DNA from: Enterobacteriaceae bacterium LSJC7
Lineage (GTDB): Bacteria > Pseudomonadota > Gammaproteobacteria > Enterobacterales > Enterobacteriaceae
Direction: 5' to 3'
Length of the DNA stretch: 64,000 bases
Assembly: GCA_000302695.1 (NCBI GenBank)
Contig: AMFN01000003.1
Location: 496,001 to 560,000 of the forward strand
Below the pieces are notes generated by a model. It had not been told where the DNA came from, searched no databases, and saw only the letters and a program-made list of their open reading frames with translations. The position numbers were made by a program, and so were the translations under genes. Within the stretch, counting starts at the first letter, position 1; each line of letters begins with the position of its first letter. Positions 8,867-19,627 of this stretch are shown piece by piece.

Positions 8867-10237
8867 TCACTGATTGAGCAGCGCCATAATTTCCCGGGTG
8901 CGTACCATCATCAGTTCGCGATCGCCTCGGGACTCCACGTTCAGTCGCACGACCGGCTCTGTGTTAGAGCTGCGCAGGTTGAAGCGCCAGTCAGCAAACG
9001 CCATGCTCAACCCGTCTGTGCCGTCCACGGCCCCGGCCTTATCGCTAAAGTGCGCCTTCACCCGTGCAATAGCGCTCGCCGGGTCGGCCAGCGTGCTGTT
9101 GATTTCACCGCTTGCCGGAAACGCAGCAATACGCTCACGCACCATGTCACTAAGAGGCTTCCCCTTCACACACAGCAGTTCCGCTACCAGCAGCCACGGG
9201 ATCATGCCGCTGTCGCAGTAAGCAAAGTCGCGAAAATAGTGATGCGCACTCATCTCACCGCCGTATACCGCGTCTTCTTCACGCATCCGCTCCTTGATAA
9301 ACGCATGCCCGGTTTTTGACATTACCGGCGTGCCACCCGCGCGCGTCACCACGTCTTCGGTGTTCCAGCTCAGGCGCGGGTCGTGGATGATGCGCGAGCC
9401 AGGCTGTTTTTCGAGAAACGCCTGCGCTAACAGACCCACGATGTAATAGCCCTCAATAAACTCGCCGTTTTCGTCAAACAAAAAGCAGCGGTCGAAATCG
9501 CCGTCAAAAGCGATGCCCATATCGGCTGCGTGTTCAATGACGGCGTTGCGGGTATCGGCGCGGCATTCCGGCAACAGCGGGTTGGGAATACCATTGGGGA
9601 AATTGCCGTCCGGCGTGTTATGTACTTTCACAAAAGTAAGCGGCAGGCCGAGCGCCTGGCAGCGGGCTTCTATCGCATCAACCACCGGCCCTGCGGCACC
9701 GTTGCCGGAATTAACCACCAGCTTCAGCGGCGTAAAGTTTGCAGTGTTAACGTAGGAGAACAGGTGCTCAAGATAAGCCTCACGAATATCAACCTGCCGG
9801 TAGCTGGCGCGTTCACTGTCTTTAACCGGTGGGAAGTCGTTGGCCTCGGCCAGGCGCTGCACCTCGCGCAGCCCTGTGTCGCCGCTTATCGGGCGCGCTC
9901 CCTGGCGAACCAGCTTCATGCCGTTGTAGTCCATCGGGTTATGGCTGGCGGTCACCTCAATGCCGCCATCCACTCCCAGGTGCCAGGTCGCAAAGTAGAT
10001 TTCTTCGGTGCCAGAAAGACCAATATCCAGCACGTTGACGCCCGCATCGCGCAGCCCCTCGGCCAGTGCGCGCTTGAGCGCTTCGCTGGTCAGGCGCACA
10101 TCGCCGCCTAGCACCACGGTTTGCGGGCGTAAATATTCACCGTAAGCGCGGCCAATACGGCGCGCGATGTCTTCGTTAAGCTCATCGCCAAGACGACCGC
10201 GAATGTCGTAGGCTTTAAAACAGGTTAATGTTGTCAT
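8867..10237 (-). CDS. cpsG: Phosphomannomutase (ManB/CpsG)
   Basis: A 456-residue alpha-D-phosphohexomutase, identical in length to E. coli CpsG. The catalytic phosphoserine loop [14 protein letters not shown] has the serine at residue 98, the metal-binding loop is DGDFDRC, the substrate-specificity loop is [10 protein letters not shown] and the phosphate-binding loop [12 protein letters not shown] is near the C-terminus. It converts mannose 6-phosphate to mannose 1-phosphate, which CpsB turns into GDP-mannose, the precursor of GDP-fucose for colanic acid. The start at 10237 fits the family N-terminus ([11 protein letters not shown]) and has AGGGGA upstream. A gap of 113 bases with a small hairpin separates it from cpsB. 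Confidence 0.98.
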   Translation of the reverse strand: MTTLTCFKAYDIRGRLGDELNEDIARRIGRAYGEYLRPQTVVLGGDVRLTSEALKRALAEGLRDAGVNVLDIGLSGTEEIYFATWHLGVDGGIEVTASHNPMDYNGMKLVRQGARPISGDTGLREVQRLAEANDFPPVKDSERASYRQVDIREAYLEHLFSYVNTANFTPLKLVVNSGNGAAGPVVDAIEARCQALGLPLTFVKVHNTPDGNFPNGIPNPLLPECRADTRNAVIEHAADMGIAFDGDFDRCFLFDENGEFIEGYYIVGLLAQAFLEKQPGSRIIHDPRLSWNTEDVVTRAGGTPVMSKTGHAFIKERMREEDAVYGGEMSAHHYFRDFAYCDSGMIPWLLVAELLCVKGKPLSDMVRERIAAFPASGEINSTLADPASAIARVKAHFSDKAGAVDGTDGLSMAFADWRFNLRSSNTEPVVRLNVESRGDRELMMVRTREIMALLNQ

Positions 10238-10271
10238 CGTTATTTCCCCTTCTTCAGGCGACACTCAGCCC

Positions 10272-10289
10272 TTCTCCCTTGCGGGAGAA
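10272..10289. repeat. Short REP-like hairpin between cpsB and cpsG
   Basis: TTCTCCC (10272-10278) and GGGAGAA (10283-10289) form a perfect stem with a four-base loop, TTGC. Elements of the type CCCTTCTCCC...GGGAGAAGGG are common extragenic palindromes in enterobacterial genomes. It lies inside the operon with no T-run, so it is more likely an mRNA-stability or mild attenuation element than a terminator. Confidence 0.5.
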
Positions 10290-10350
10290 TCAGTGGTTAT
10301 GTAATTCCCGGGTGTTGGATAAGTTGGCGTTCAGGGATTACCCTGCGCCA

Positions 10351-11796
10351 TTACGTTGCCTGGGCGCGCCCGTAGCGATCGCGAAATCGCACGATATCGT
10401 CCTCTTCCAGATAGGCGCCGGAGCGTACTTCGATGAGTTCCAGCGGAATTTTGCCAGGGTTTTCCAGGCAGTGGGTTGCCCCCAGCGGAATGTAGATAGA
10501 CTGGTTTTCGCCAAGCAGCGTTACATCGTCGTTGACCGTCACCTTCGCGGTGCCCGCCACCACAATCCAGTGCTCAGCGCGGTGATGATGCATCTGTAAA
10601 GACAGCCCTTCGCCCGCCTTGACCGTAATGCGTTTGACCTGGTAGCGCTCTCCGGCGTCGATGGAGTCATATTTGCCCCACGGACGGTAGACTTCGCGGT
10701 GTATGTGGTGCTCGTGGCGGCCTTCTGCTTTGATTTGCTCGACCACTTTTTTCACCTCCTGCACCCGGTTTTTGTCGGCGATGAGTACCGCGTCCTTCGT
10801 CTGCACTACCACAAGGTCTTTTACCCCAACGGTAGTGACCAGCCCCGATTCTGCCCATACATAGCTGTTAGCGCTGTCGTGGCTGATGACGTCGCCGTGA
10901 TGGACGTTTCCCTCTGCGGTGCGGCTGCTGATATCCCACAACGATGACCAGGAGCCTACGTCGCTCCATCCTGCATCCATCGGCACCACCACCGCATCGG
11001 CGGTTTTTTCCATCACCGCGTAGTCGATAGATTCCTCCGGGCAGGCGAGAAATGCCTGTTCATCCACGCGCACAAAATCGAGATCCGGGTCCACCGCACT
11101 CATGGCCTGCTCACAGGCGTTGTAAATATCCGGGCGGAATTTCTGCAGTTCGTCGAGATAGCGCCCAGCGCGGAACAGGAACATACCGCTGTTCCAGTAG
11201 TATTCTCCGCTTGCTACATAGCCCTGCGCGGTTTCCAGGTTCGGCTTTTCTACAAACTGCGCCACGTTAAATGCCACAGCATCAAACTCAGGTGCGCACA
11301 CCTCGCCGCGGCGGATATAGCCGTAGCCGGTTTCCGGCAGGTTCGGCACAATCCCGAACGTCACCAGCTTGCCGTCATTGGCAAACGGCATGGCCTCGCG
11401 CACTGCGCTGCGAAACGCCTCTTCATTTTGAATCACGTGGTCGGCCGCCAGCACCAGCATCAGCGGGTCGCCCTGCGGGCAGTTGCGCTTTGCCGCCAGC
11501 GCGGCCAGCGCAATGGCAGGTGCGGTGTTGCGCCCAGCCGGCTCCAGAATGATGTTTTCAGTAAGCTTATTAAGCGCACGCAGCTGTTCAGCCACGATAA
11601 AACGGTGCTGTTCGTTACAAATGACCACCGGGCTTTCACAGTTCACGCCGTTAAGACGGCTGATGGTCGCCTGCAACATAGTCAGTTCCCCTTTCAGGCA
11701 GAGGAATTGCTTGGGGTACAGCACTCTGGACAGCGGCCAGAGGCGGCTACCGGAGCCACCGGCCATAATCACCGGAAACAGTTGTGACTGACTCAT
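10351..11796 (-). CDS. cpsB: Mannose-1-phosphate guanylyltransferase (ManC/CpsB)
   Basis: A 481-residue enzyme; E. coli CpsB is 478. The N-terminal nucleotidyltransferase domain starts with [14 protein letters not shown] (about residues 10-24) and has the second signature FVEKP. The C-terminal cupin domain is of the type II phosphomannose isomerase kind ([14 protein letters not shown], then MHHHRAEHW), although in this family the isomerase activity may be lacking. It makes GDP-mannose from mannose 1-phosphate and GTP for GDP-fucose synthesis by Gmd and Fcl. A GGGGATAACC ribosome binding site precedes the ATG, and wcaI ends three bases upstream. Confidence 0.98.
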   Translation of the reverse strand: MSQSQLFPVIMAGGSGSRLWPLSRVLYPKQFLCLKGELTMLQATISRLNGVNCESPVVICNEQHRFIVAEQLRALNKLTENIILEPAGRNTAPAIALAALAAKRNCPQGDPLMLVLAADHVIQNEEAFRSAVREAMPFANDGKLVTFGIVPNLPETGYGYIRRGEVCAPEFDAVAFNVAQFVEKPNLETAQGYVASGEYYWNSGMFLFRAGRYLDELQKFRPDIYNACEQAMSAVDPDLDFVRVDEQAFLACPEESIDYAVMEKTADAVVVPMDAGWSDVGSWSSLWDISSRTAEGNVHHGDVISHDSANSYVWAESGLVTTVGVKDLVVVQTKDAVLIADKNRVQEVKKVVEQIKAEGRHEHHIHREVYRPWGKYDSIDAGERYQVKRITVKAGEGLSLQMHHHRAEHWIVVAGTAKVTVNDDVTLLGENQSIYIPLGATHCLENPGKIPLELIEVRSGAYLEEDDIVRFRDRYGRAQAT

Positions 11797-11798
11797 GG

Positions 11799-13022
11799 TT
11801 ATCCCCGAATATCAGCGATAAATTGACGTAACACGCTCTCTTTTTCGAGCGTCCGTTCGGCATATTCACGTGCCAGCGTGTTTTCTTTAGACATACTCAG
11901 GCACTGCTCAATCCCTGCCGCCAGAGCGTCCACCGCTTCCGGCTCCACGCACACAGCAATACCCGGATGCGCCTGGCACAACTGGCCCAGTTCGGTATCG
12001 CGGTCAGCGGTAATCACCGCATTGCCACCCACCGCCAGAATGTTGGTGAGCTTTGAGGGCAGCACCGCATCTGCCGCACCGCGGCGCTGCACAACCAGAT
12101 GGCAGTCGCCCATTTTCAGTAGCGCAGGCAGGTCGTCATACGGCTGGAGCGGCAAAAAGGTGACGTTGCTCAGCCCAAGCCCAGCAACCATCTCTTCCAG
12201 TCGCGCCCGCCCACCGCCCTGGCCGACAATCACAAACTGCCAGGGCCGGTCGGTATAGCGTTGCGCCACCGCAATCACGTTCTCCAGCCCCTGTTTTTCA
12301 CCAATGTTGCCGGAATAAAGAATGATGCGCCGCGCAGACGGCAAGCCCAGGCGTGCACGCAGTGCCTCGGCCTGCTGCGTGGTCACGTCGCGAAAGCGCG
12401 CCACTTCCGACCAGTTGGGAAAGAAAATCACCTTTTGCGCCGCCACGCCTTTATCAGTGGCGCGCTTCATCATGGAGCGCGAAATGGTGGAAACATGGTC
12501 AACGTTATGCAAGCCGCTGCGCTCAAAGGCGCTCGCCAGCCGCGCCACCTTGCCGCCCTTGCCTTTTCCTGCCATGCCCAGACCAAGCATCGCATCCACT
12601 TCGTAGTCCTGAATGTGCAGCACGGTGCGCGCTCCGCTCAGTTTTGCCAGCAGCCGCATCCCGGGCGTGCAAAACAGCGTCGGCACCACGCCAATAATCC
12701 GGTCCGGCTTCCAGCGGCTCTGGGCCATCAGCGGGAAGAAAGAACTGAGGGCAAAGCTGCCCAGGTGAATCAAGCGTTTGAGCGTTGAGGGCTGCTTCGG
12801 TACGTACATCGGGCAGCGCCAGACCGTGGCCGCGCCCTGTTCTTTGGCATACTTCCAGCTTGAGTAGTTGCCCTGGACCTGCCACTGCGGGTAGTACGGC
12901 GGTGCGGTGATCACCCGCACGTCATGCCCTTGCTCGGCCATCCAGGCCACCATTTCGCCGGTGTACTTGCCAATACCGGTCAACTCCGGCGAGTAATTAA
13001 TGCCGTACACCAGAATCTTCAT
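11799..13022 (-). CDS. wcaI: Colanic acid glycosyltransferase WcaI
   Basis: A 407-residue GT4-like glycosyltransferase, the same length as E. coli WcaI. The N-terminal acceptor domain begins [20 protein letters not shown], typical of the family. The second domain has [17 protein letters not shown] near residue 230 and [17 protein letters not shown] near 325, where the GT4 loops for the sugar nucleotide lie. The enzyme probably adds the first fucose to the lipid-linked glucose, as proposed for E. coli. It overlaps gmm by four bases (ATGA) and is followed by cpsB after two bases, so it lies in a compact block. Confidence 0.95.
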   Translation of the reverse strand: MKILVYGINYSPELTGIGKYTGEMVAWMAEQGHDVRVITAPPYYPQWQVQGNYSSWKYAKEQGAATVWRCPMYVPKQPSTLKRLIHLGSFALSSFFPLMAQSRWKPDRIIGVVPTLFCTPGMRLLAKLSGARTVLHIQDYEVDAMLGLGMAGKGKGGKVARLASAFERSGLHNVDHVSTISRSMMKRATDKGVAAQKVIFFPNWSEVARFRDVTTQQAEALRARLGLPSARRIILYSGNIGEKQGLENVIAVAQRYTDRPWQFVIVGQGGGRARLEEMVAGLGLSNVTFLPLQPYDDLPALLKMGDCHLVVQRRGAADAVLPSKLTNILAVGGNAVITADRDTELGQLCQAHPGIAVCVEPEAVDALAAGIEQCLSMSKENTLAREYAERTLEKESVLRQFIADIRG

Positions 13023-13498
13023 AGCCCCGGTACCTCACAAAACCGCTCGTCGAGAAAATAGGCGCGGCTGTTGTCGTGCACCTCGTCGCTCGCACACAGT
13101 ACAGAGGGCAGTTGCCAGCGGTATTCACTGTGCTGGGCGTCCGGCAACGTCAACTCGCGCTCCTGTACCCTGAGGCGATACCCCAGCACCACGTAATGGG
13201 TGCTGAAATCGTTGCCTGAGAAGTTATCGTCGTAGAAGTGCTGCCAGACACCGTGAAACTGCCCTTGCGCCATCGCGAAGCGCTGCCCCAGTTCTGCCTG
13301 AGTCAGGCGGGCAAAGGCCACGGCCAGCGTTTCGTTTTTCTGTACGCGCCCACCGGGTACAAACCAGTAGCCCTGCGCCGGACGGTTATTACGCCGCCCA
13401 AGCAGGATTTCACCGCGCTCGTTCTCCACAATCAGATCGATGGAAACCAGCGGCGTGGCGCGCACGACGGTAGTAAAATCAGGCTCGCTCAGGAACAT
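13019..13498 (-). CDS. gmm: GDP-mannose mannosyl hydrolase Gmm (Nudix)
   Basis: A 159-residue Nudix-fold protein of the same length as E. coli Gmm (WcaH/NudD). The start at 13498 ([19 protein letters not shown]) matches the family, while an in-frame start 11 codons upstream would overlap fcl. The Nudix-like segment [18 protein letters not shown] (about residues 47-64) deviates from the classical Nudix box, as is known for this family, which breaks the C-O bond and not the phosphoanhydride. It hydrolyses GDP-mannose to GDP and mannose and may balance GDP-mannose and GDP-fucose. It is packed between fcl (four bases) and wcaI (ATGA overlap). Confidence 0.96.
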   Translation of the reverse strand: MFLSEPDFTTVVRATPLVSIDLIVENERGEILLGRRNNRPAQGYWFVPGGRVQKNETLAVAFARLTQAELGQRFAMAQGQFHGVWQHFYDDNFSGNDFSTHYVVLGYRLRVQERELTLPDAQHSEYRWQLPSVLCASDEVHDNSRAYFLDERFCEVPGL

Positions 13499-13502
13499 GC
13501 TG

Positions 13503-14468
13503 TTACCCCCGAAAGCGCTGCTGGTTTTCAAGGAACCACTGGTAGGTGCTGGCCAGCCCTTGCTCCAGTGCGATTTCGTGATACCAGCCGAGGCTGTGTA
13601 GCCTTGTCACATCCAGCAGCTTGCGCGGCGTGCCGTCGGGTTTAGTAGCATCAAACACCACGCGCCCACGGTAGCCCACCACCTGAGCCATGGTCTGTGC
13701 CAGTTCACGAATGGTGCAGTCCACCCCGGTGCCAACGTTGATATGCGAGAGCATCGGCTCGGTGTTTTCCTGCCACACTTCCTGGTCCAGCTCCATCACG
13801 TGAATACTGGCCGCGGCCATATCGTCCACGTGCAGGAACTCGCGCATCGGCGTCCCACTGCCCCACACCACCACATCCGCTGCGTTTTGCGTGACCGCCT
13901 CGTGGAAGCGGCGCATCAGAGCCGGGATCACATGAGAGTTGCTGGGATGGAAGTTATCATTCGGGCCATACAGGTTGGTCGGCATCACCGAACGATAATC
14001 ACGCCCGTACTGGCGGTTGTAGGATTCACACAGCTTAATCCCGGCGATTTTCGCCACGCCGTACGGCTCGTTGGTCGGCTCAAGTGCCCCCTGTAGCAGC
14101 TCGCTTTCTTTAATGGGCTGCGCGGCCAGTTTTGGGTAAATGCACGACGATCCGAGGAACAATAGTTTGTTCACATCGTGCATGTGCGCCGCGTGCACGA
14201 TGTTGCACTCCATCGCCATGTTCTGGTAAATGAAGTCCGCCGGATAAGTATTGTTGGCGTGAATACCGCCCACCTTTGCCGCCGCCAGATAGACCTGGTC
14301 CGGTTGGTATTGCTTAAAGAAGGCGTTGACCGCCGCCGCGTCCAGCAGATCCAGCTCATCGCGCGTGCGCAGCAGCAGCTCCACGTCATCGCGCCCTTCC
14401 AGCTGGCGCACAATCGCCGAACCGACCATGCCCCGGTGGCCGGCAACAAAAATGCGTTGCTTTCTCAT
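13503..14468 (-). CDS. fcl: GDP-L-fucose synthase (Fcl/WcaG)
   Basis: A 321-residue extended short-chain dehydrogenase, identical in length to E. coli Fcl. The NADP-binding loop is GHRGMVGS (residues 10-17), the catalytic serine region is GSSCIYP (S107-S108) and the catalytic pair is Y136/K140 in YGVAK. It carries out the epimerisation and reduction of GDP-4-keto-6-deoxymannose to GDP-L-fucose, the second step after Gmd. The start at 14468 matches the family and lies one base after the gmd stop. The end of the protein ([12 protein letters not shown]) is conserved. Confidence 0.98.
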   Translation of the reverse strand: MRKQRIFVAGHRGMVGSAIVRQLEGRDDVELLLRTRDELDLLDAAAVNAFFKQYQPDQVYLAAAKVGGIHANNTYPADFIYQNMAMECNIVHAAHMHDVNKLLFLGSSCIYPKLAAQPIKESELLQGALEPTNEPYGVAKIAGIKLCESYNRQYGRDYRSVMPTNLYGPNDNFHPSNSHVIPALMRRFHEAVTQNAADVVVWGSGTPMREFLHVDDMAAASIHVMELDQEVWQENTEPMLSHINVGTGVDCTIRELAQTMAQVVGYRGRVVFDATKPDGTPRKLLDVTRLHSLGWYHEIALEQGLASTYQWFLENQQRFRG

Positions 14469-14469
14469 C

Positions 14470-15591
14470 TCAGGACTCCAGCGCAATGGCAACCTCGTAG
14501 CCGTGGGACTTCAGCAGCGAGTGCTTCTTCGCCGCTTCCAGATCTTTGGCCACCATTTCGGACACCATCTCCTGGAGCGTAATTTCCGGCTTCCAGCCCA
14601 GCTTCTCGTGCGCTTTGCTCGGGTCGCCGAGCAGGGTTTCTACCTCTGCCGGACGGAAGTAGCGCGGGTCAACCGCCACCATCACATCGCCTGGTTTCAC
14701 CCCCGGTGCGTCGTGACCGGTCACGGAGACCACAATGCCTTTCTCATCCACACCCGTGCCTTCAAAGCGCAGTTTGATGCCAAGCTGGGCGGCCGCCATT
14801 TCCACAAACTGGCGCACCGAGTACTGCACGCCCGTGGCAATCACAAAGTCTTCTGGCTTGTCCTGTTGCAGCATCATCCACTGCATTTTCACGTAGTCTT
14901 TGGCATGTCCCCAGTCGCGCAGTGAGTCCATATTGCCCAGATACAGGCACTTCTCCAGCCCCTGAGCGATGTTGGCAATGGCGCGGGTGATTTTACGCGT
15001 CACAAAGGTTTCGCCACGGCGCGGCGATTCGTGGTTAAACAGAATGCCGTTACAGGCATACATGCCGTAAGACTCGCGATAGTTGACGGTGATCCAGTAG
15101 GCATACAGCTTGGCAACCGCATACGGCGAGCGTGGGTAAAACGGCGTGGTTTCTTTCTGCGGCGTTTCCTGCACCAGGCCGTACAACTCAGAAGTCGAGG
15201 CCTGGTAAAAGCGCGTTTTCTTCTCAAGGCCGAGGAAGCGGATCGCTTCCAGCAGGCGCAGTGTGCCGATAGCGTCAACGTCAGCGGTATATTCCGGTGA
15301 TTCAAACGATACCGCTACGTGGCTCATCGCCCCCAGGTTATACACTTCATCCGGCTGCACTTCCTGCAAGATGCGCGTCAGGTTAGAGGTATCGGTCAGG
15401 TCGCCGTAGTGCAGGTGAAACTTCGGGTTGCTGGTGTGCGGATCCTGGTAAATATGGTCCACGCGCTCGGTGTTGAATGACGAGGCGCGCCGCTTAATGC
15501 CGTGAACCTCGTAACCTTTTTCCAGCAAAAGCTCTGCCAGATAGGAGCCGTCTTGCCCAGTAACGCCAGTGATGAGAGCCACTTTACTCAT
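14470..15591 (-). CDS. gmd: GDP-mannose 4,6-dehydratase Gmd
   Basis: A 373-residue NADP-dependent dehydratase, almost identical to E. coli Gmd. The cofactor loop is [12 protein letters not shown] (about residues 9-20), the catalytic region is STSELYG, and Y157/K161 lie in YAVAK. It converts GDP-mannose to GDP-4-keto-6-deoxymannose. The start at 15591 ([13 protein letters not shown]) has AGAGGA upstream and is supported by family alignment; upstream in-frame codons fall in the gap after wcaF. Unlike in E. coli, a 280-base non-coding stretch separates it from wcaF. Confidence 0.98.
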   Translation of the reverse strand: MSKVALITGVTGQDGSYLAELLLEKGYEVHGIKRRASSFNTERVDHIYQDPHTSNPKFHLHYGDLTDTSNLTRILQEVQPDEVYNLGAMSHVAVSFESPEYTADVDAIGTLRLLEAIRFLGLEKKTRFYQASTSELYGLVQETPQKETTPFYPRSPYAVAKLYAYWITVNYRESYGMYACNGILFNHESPRRGETFVTRKITRAIANIAQGLEKCLYLGNMDSLRDWGHAKDYVKMQWMMLQQDKPEDFVIATGVQYSVRQFVEMAAAQLGIKLRFEGTGVDEKGIVVSVTGHDAPGVKPGDVMVAVDPRYFRPAEVETLLGDPSKAHEKLGWKPEITLQEMVSEMVAKDLEAAKKHSLLKSHGYEVAIALES

Positions 15592-15871
15592 GTTGTTTTT
15601 CCTCTGATAAGCGCCTGTTGTGCCGAGCCATCTGGTTTGCCAGGGTGAATCGGGATCGCGCACCTCACGCACAGATGTACGCAGCGACCTGGTGCGCGGC
15701 CCGTATGCAAGCCGATGATGCCCGGTGAACAGTCTTCAAGTCGGTGGTAATACCTGTTTGTCAGGCCTTGTACCGTTTTTATGTGCTCTTCGCTGACGCG
15801 AGAACAAACACCGCAAAGCCGCTGGCCTTGCCTGTAGCCCCGTAAGGCCGCCCTTCCTGGAAGGGAAATCG
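15592..15871. other. 280-base gap inside the colanic acid operon (wcaF-gmd)
   Basis: This stretch separates two genes that are only about 25 bases apart in E. coli. It contains an inverted repeat with 7-base arms (GCGCACC / GGTGCGC, 15657-15697 region), another with arms GGCCTT (15824-15829) and AAGGCC (15844-15849), and the small palindrome CTTCCTGGAAG near 15854. No T-run follows the hairpins and no convincing gene is present. It looks like a degenerate repeat insertion or a processing/attenuation spacer. Confidence 0.5.
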
Positions 15872-16429
15872 TTATGCCGCCTGTGCCTGAACGCGGCGTC
15901 GGCGTACCGCTTTCGCCGGGTTGCCCCGGCAAATGCTGTCTGGCGGCAGTGAGCTAAAAACACTGCTGCGCGCGCCAACCACCGTGGCCTCACCCACCGT
16001 GACGCCGGGTGCCACAAAGACGTCGGTTGCCAACCAGCATTTCTCGCCAATCACAATCGGCGTGGCGTTAATATCAAAATGCGCGCTCATATAATCGTGG
16101 CTGCCGGTGCACAAATAGCACTTCTGCGATACCACCGCGTTGGCACCAATGGAAATCGCGCCCAGGGTATAAAGCACCGCGTCATCGCCCACCCAGGCAT
16201 AATCCCCCACGGTTAATTTCCACGGATAAGTAATTTTTACCGATGGGCGAATCACCACGTTTTTTCCAATACGCGCGCCAAACAACCGTAATAAGAAAGC
16301 ACGCCAGCGGTAGGCTATTTGCGGCGACCAGGCAAATAATGTTGCCTGCACCACCCACCACAGTTGAACCTTAATAGCACTCCCACCCCGAAAGCCTTTC
16401 GGCACCGAGAATCCGCGTAAATCCTGCAT
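15872..16429 (-). CDS. wcaF: Colanic acid acetyltransferase WcaF
   Basis: A 185-residue left-handed beta-helix (hexapeptide repeat) acetyltransferase; E. coli WcaF is 182. The hexapeptide repeats run from about residue 55 (IGKNVVIRPSVKI) to 165 (VGEATVVGARSSV), with the catalytic-site histidine in CTGSHDYMS. It is expected to O-acetylate a sugar of the colanic acid repeat (fucose in E. coli) using acetyl-CoA. The C-terminus (CRGNPAKAVRRRR) is typical of the family. It follows wcaE after 21 bases; the unusual gap to gmd lies downstream. Confidence 0.95.
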   Translation of the reverse strand: MQDLRGFSVPKGFRGGSAIKVQLWWVVQATLFAWSPQIAYRWRAFLLRLFGARIGKNVVIRPSVKITYPWKLTVGDYAWVGDDAVLYTLGAISIGANAVVSQKCYLCTGSHDYMSAHFDINATPIVIGEKCWLATDVFVAPGVTVGEATVVGARSSVFSSLPPDSICRGNPAKAVRRRRVQAQAA

Positions 16430-16450
16430 AATAATTCCTTATTACGGGCG

Positions 16451-17203
16451 TCAGGCTTTGTTATATAACGACTTAGTTTTACCGGTCGTTCGCAGCCTGA
16501 GTTGATACGACAGTTCCGCAATAAAACCCGGCATACGTAATATGCGCCGCTGCACTCTTTTTGCATCACGACACAGTTCTTCATTATTGGTTGTAGAAAT
16601 ACCACCCATTGAGAACTCAGACACCAGGCCTTTAATACGCTTAAACGGATAACCGGCTTTATACATTCTGGCTGCCAGCGCGTAATCGGAAGACACTTTA
16701 TATTGCAGGTCGTAAGGGTATTGTTTTAATCCGGCCACAGGGAAAAAGATGGCCTGATGGCTTGCCGGTAGACTGTGGTAAATATACCAGCCGTTTTTTG
16801 CGCTACGGCGCACTTTATGTCCCTCGCCAAAATCCAGCAGTGCGTCACCAATGACCATGGCATTATCTTTTTTATACGTTGCCAGGGTGCGGACCACGCT
16901 CACCACATCCGGGTGAAAAATGTCGCCGGAATTGAGGAAAATCGCATAACGGCCGTTTGCCATATTGATGCCTTTATTCATGGCATCATAAATACCGCTG
17001 TCTTTTTCACTGACGTAGCGCAGGCGGTACTGGCCATTACGCTCGGCCAGCCACTGCGCGGTGCCGTCAGGCGAGCCGCCGTCTACTACAATCCATTCAA
17101 ATTCAATCTCCTGTGCCCGCGCCAGGTGAGCCAGAGACTGCCAGGTTTTCATTACGCCGTCGCGGTTATTCCAGGCAACGGTGATCACGCTTAACAGAAC
17201 CAT
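16451..17203 (-). CDS. wcaE: Colanic acid glycosyltransferase WcaE
   Basis: A 250-residue GT2-family (GT-A) glycosyltransferase; E. coli WcaE is 248. The N-terminus [18 protein letters not shown] leads into [12 protein letters not shown], the typical GT2 nucleotide-binding segment, followed by [17 protein letters not shown] and FLNSGD, which carries the metal-binding acidic site. The ATG at 17203 has GAGG six bases upstream and fits E. coli, whereas an ATG four codons earlier overlaps the wcaD stop as ATGA and would add MRSN. The enzyme probably adds a fucose to the growing repeat. Base composition from here to wcaD is more AT-rich than in the rest of the operon. Confidence 0.94.
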   Translation of the reverse strand: MVLLSVITVAWNNRDGVMKTWQSLAHLARAQEIEFEWIVVDGGSPDGTAQWLAERNGQYRLRYVSEKDSGIYDAMNKGINMANGRYAIFLNSGDIFHPDVVSVVRTLATYKKDNAMVIGDALLDFGEGHKVRRSAKNGWYIYHSLPASHQAIFFPVAGLKQYPYDLQYKVSSDYALAARMYKAGYPFKRIKGLVSEFSMGGISTTNNEELCRDAKRVQRRILRMPGFIAELSYQLRLRTTGKTKSLYNKA

Positions 17204-17211
17204 ATTTGACC

Positions 17212-18435
17212 TCATAGCGAATCCGTTATGTTCAGCGCCTTGCGGAAAATAAACGGACAGACGATTAAAAACGCATACTCCGGGCTAAATATCGAACCGG
17301 TAAAAAACAGCGACACTGGCGTAAATAACCACAGCTGCACGCGGAAATTTTGGTTGTTACCAAACGCGCCCTTTGTCATTTTCACTATTCGCCACATATA
17401 CCAGGCAGTGAGAATAACCGCAAACCATGAAAAATAAATAATCAGCAGATACAAACCATTGTCTATTGTTTTTCCGACATCCGCACCGTTAAAGATTCCG
17501 AATGATGCCACATATTCGTAAAGAGAACCGAAGCGCACCACGCCATCAATATGGGTTAATGAATAACCCACCATCACCAGCGGCCCGATAATACGATAAT
17601 ATGATGACGAGCCTTCAGTACCGAGGTCACCCAACCGCTCGGCAATATACGGAAAACCAATAGCCACACCCACAACAAACACGCCCAGCGAGATAATCGC
17701 CAGCGGCAGCTTTTTCTTAATGGCGTTTTTATTCAGATACTGAAATGCCCACTCCAGCAAATAAAACAGGATAAAGGTCATTACCCCTGAAAACGACCCG
17801 GATAAAATTATCCCTGCCAGAATCATAGCATCTGTTTTTGGGGTTTTGATACCAAACTGCTTAATGCACAGCCAAATTGAGATTAATGCCAGAGCAAAAA
17901 ACGCCGGTTCAAAATAAAGCGCGGTGGTACGTTTGCCGCCAAACTTAATAAAGTTCAGCACATAGCTGTTGCTGTATATCAGATAACTGGAAATTTTCTC
18001 CATCAGACTGCTGCCGCCGGTGAGAATAATTTCTGCCATTTCCACCGCGGCCAGCATCACCACCAGCGCAACCACAACGTAAAAGAAGCGCAGCAATTTT
18101 TTATGGTTGCGCCGGGAAATGGTCTTAAACCGGATACTCCAGACCATACCAATGATAATGACGATATACACAAACAGCATGGTCGAAGTCACGTACTTAC
18201 TGGCATCCAGCGACTGACCAAAAAGGTAGTTAAAGAGCGTCAACCCGGCACCGATGCCAAGCGCAATCATCAGTTTTTTGACGCTGATACGCGCCATGAA
18301 CAACAGCAGTATCAACGGCAGGAAGGTGACGACGGTGACTGGAAAACTCTCACCAAGCGAGATGATTTTGACGTTAACCAGTAAATAGATAAGCGGCAGT
18401 AGCAGATAACTACAGACCCTGATAGAAGCCGACAT
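17212..18435 (-). CDS. wcaD: Colanic acid polymerase WcaD (Wzy-type)
   Basis: A 407-residue inner-membrane protein with about ten hydrophobic segments; E. coli WcaD is 405. The start at 18435 ([19 protein letters not shown]) has a strong GGAGGAAT site and lies inside the 3' end of wcaC (26-base overlap). The conserved stretch [14 protein letters not shown] (about residue 275) lies in the large periplasmic loop region typical of Wzy polymerases. It links flipped repeat units at the periplasmic face into long chains under the control of Wzc. The upstream open frame to 18603 overlaps wcaC and is not supported. Confidence 0.96.
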   Translation of the reverse strand: MSASIRVCSYLLLPLIYLLVNVKIISLGESFPVTVVTFLPLILLLFMARISVKKLMIALGIGAGLTLFNYLFGQSLDASKYVTSTMLFVYIVIIIGMVWSIRFKTISRRNHKKLLRFFYVVVALVVMLAAVEMAEIILTGGSSLMEKISSYLIYSNSYVLNFIKFGGKRTTALYFEPAFFALALISIWLCIKQFGIKTPKTDAMILAGIILSGSFSGVMTFILFYLLEWAFQYLNKNAIKKKLPLAIISLGVFVVGVAIGFPYIAERLGDLGTEGSSSYYRIIGPLVMVGYSLTHIDGVVRFGSLYEYVASFGIFNGADVGKTIDNGLYLLIIYFSWFAVILTAWYMWRIVKMTKGAFGNNQNFRVQLWLFTPVSLFFTGSIFSPEYAFLIVCPFIFRKALNITDSL

Positions 18436-19627
18436 ATTCCTCCAGCATCTGTTTCCCGCTATAGGCTTCGCGTGAGTGCGCTTTAAACGCCGCCAGTTCA
18501 CGCCCGAACACCGCCTGAGCCAGTGCCGCTTTTGACAATCCCACCAGCTGCAACGCCTCGGCTTCATCCACGGTGCGCCCGCCAATTTTTGCCAGCACTT
18601 CACGCGCGGCGTCGCTGTGGGTGGCTATCACCGGCACGCCAGCCGACAGCGCTTCGCACAGAATCAGCGGGTAGTTGTCCACCCGCGAGCTAAACACCAG
18701 CGAGTCCATCTGGTTCAGCTCACCCATTAGCTGGCGCTTGTCGGTCATAAAACCGTGGTTAACCACGTTCGCGGCGCTAAACGGTGAGTGTTTGCCAAAG
18801 GTATGCACTTCCACGCGCTTACCGAGCGCAATGATCTCCTGCACCAGCTTCTGGTTGGTTTTGCCGTCGTAGCGCAGGTCATGTGCCACCACCGCTACCT
18901 TTGTGACGCCAGTTGCGGGCGGCACGGTGGCGATATCTGCCAGCATGGCTTCGGTGGCGACATCAATACCGTTATTAATCACCCGGCAGTGCCCGGCACC
19001 GTACAGACTGTTAAACGCCGCGGCCACGTGCTGACTGGGAGAGATAAACCGGCATCCCAGGGCTAACATGTCGCGAAAAAGCTGGCGTTTGTCGTCTACC
19101 AGCCGCGCGGCCCGGTCGACTTTTACCGGTGGATAGTTCGAGAGCGTCGGGCAGGCTTTACAGCCCTGCTTCCAGCCCTCGCAGCCGTCGGTAAACGCAC
19201 AGCGCCCGGTTACACTCCAGTGATCGTGCAGCGTCCAGACCACGCGCACATCGGGTTTTACCGCTTTTAGCCGCTGGCAAAAACCCACCACGCTAGCGAG
19301 GTTGAGCCAGTAGCTGTGCAGTACGTGAAAGTGCAGCACCAGCGGACCGTTAGTGAGCACCGCCCGGCTGAACAACGAATCAAGACTGCCGAAGGCATCG
19401 CGATTGAGAAAACGAAACAGCGCAATGTTCGCCATCGATGTCAGGCGTGGCGTGTGCTTCTCCACCGCCGCAATAGCGTCATGACTGGCGCTTTTTTTAC
19501 CGCCCTTGCCATAGCCATAAATAAAGCGTGAGTTGATGCCCGCCTGTCGCGCCCGCTGGTGCAAATCCAGCGCCACACCTGCGGCACCGCCCTCGGCAAG
19601 GCGCACGTTAAATTGCATAATGTTCAT
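18410..19627 (-). CDS. wcaC: Colanic acid glycosyltransferase WcaC
   Basis: A 405-residue GT4-type glycosyltransferase, the same length as E. coli WcaC. The N-terminus MNIMQFNVRLAEGGAAGVAL leads into a GT-B acceptor domain, followed by a cysteine-rich segment (CAFTDGCEGWKQGCKACPT, about residues 140-160) conserved in this group. The donor domain includes VDNYPLILCEALSAGVPVIA near residue 315, the GT4 EX7E-like region. It probably adds a galactose or fucose to the repeat. It overlaps wcaB by four bases at its start and wcaD by 26 bases at its end. Confidence 0.95.
   Translation of the reverse strand: MNIMQFNVRLAEGGAAGVALDLHQRARQAGINSRFIYGYGKGGKKSASHDAIAAVEKHTPRLTSMANIALFRFLNRDAFGSLDSLFSRAVLTNGPLVLHFHVLHSYWLNLASVVGFCQRLKAVKPDVRVVWTLHDHWSVTGRCAFTDGCEGWKQGCKACPTLSNYPPVKVDRAARLVDDKRQLFRDMLALGCRFISPSQHVAAAFNSLYGAGHCRVINNGIDVATEAMLADIATVPPATGVTKVAVVAHDLRYDGKTNQKLVQEIIALGKRVEVHTFGKHSPFSAANVVNHGFMTDKRQLMGELNQMDSLVFSSRVDNYPLILCEALSAGVPVIATHSDAAREVLAKIGGRTVDEAEALQLVGLSKAALAQAVFGRELAAFKAHSREAYSGKQMLEEYVGFYQGL

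Noticed and set aside
15588-15932. 114-codon minus-strand frame spanning the wcaF-gmd gap and ending with an ATGA overlap at gmd
   Set aside because: It starts inside wcaF without a ribosome binding site, and the sequence is rich in R, G and P with no recognisable fold; the overlap with gmd appears accidental.
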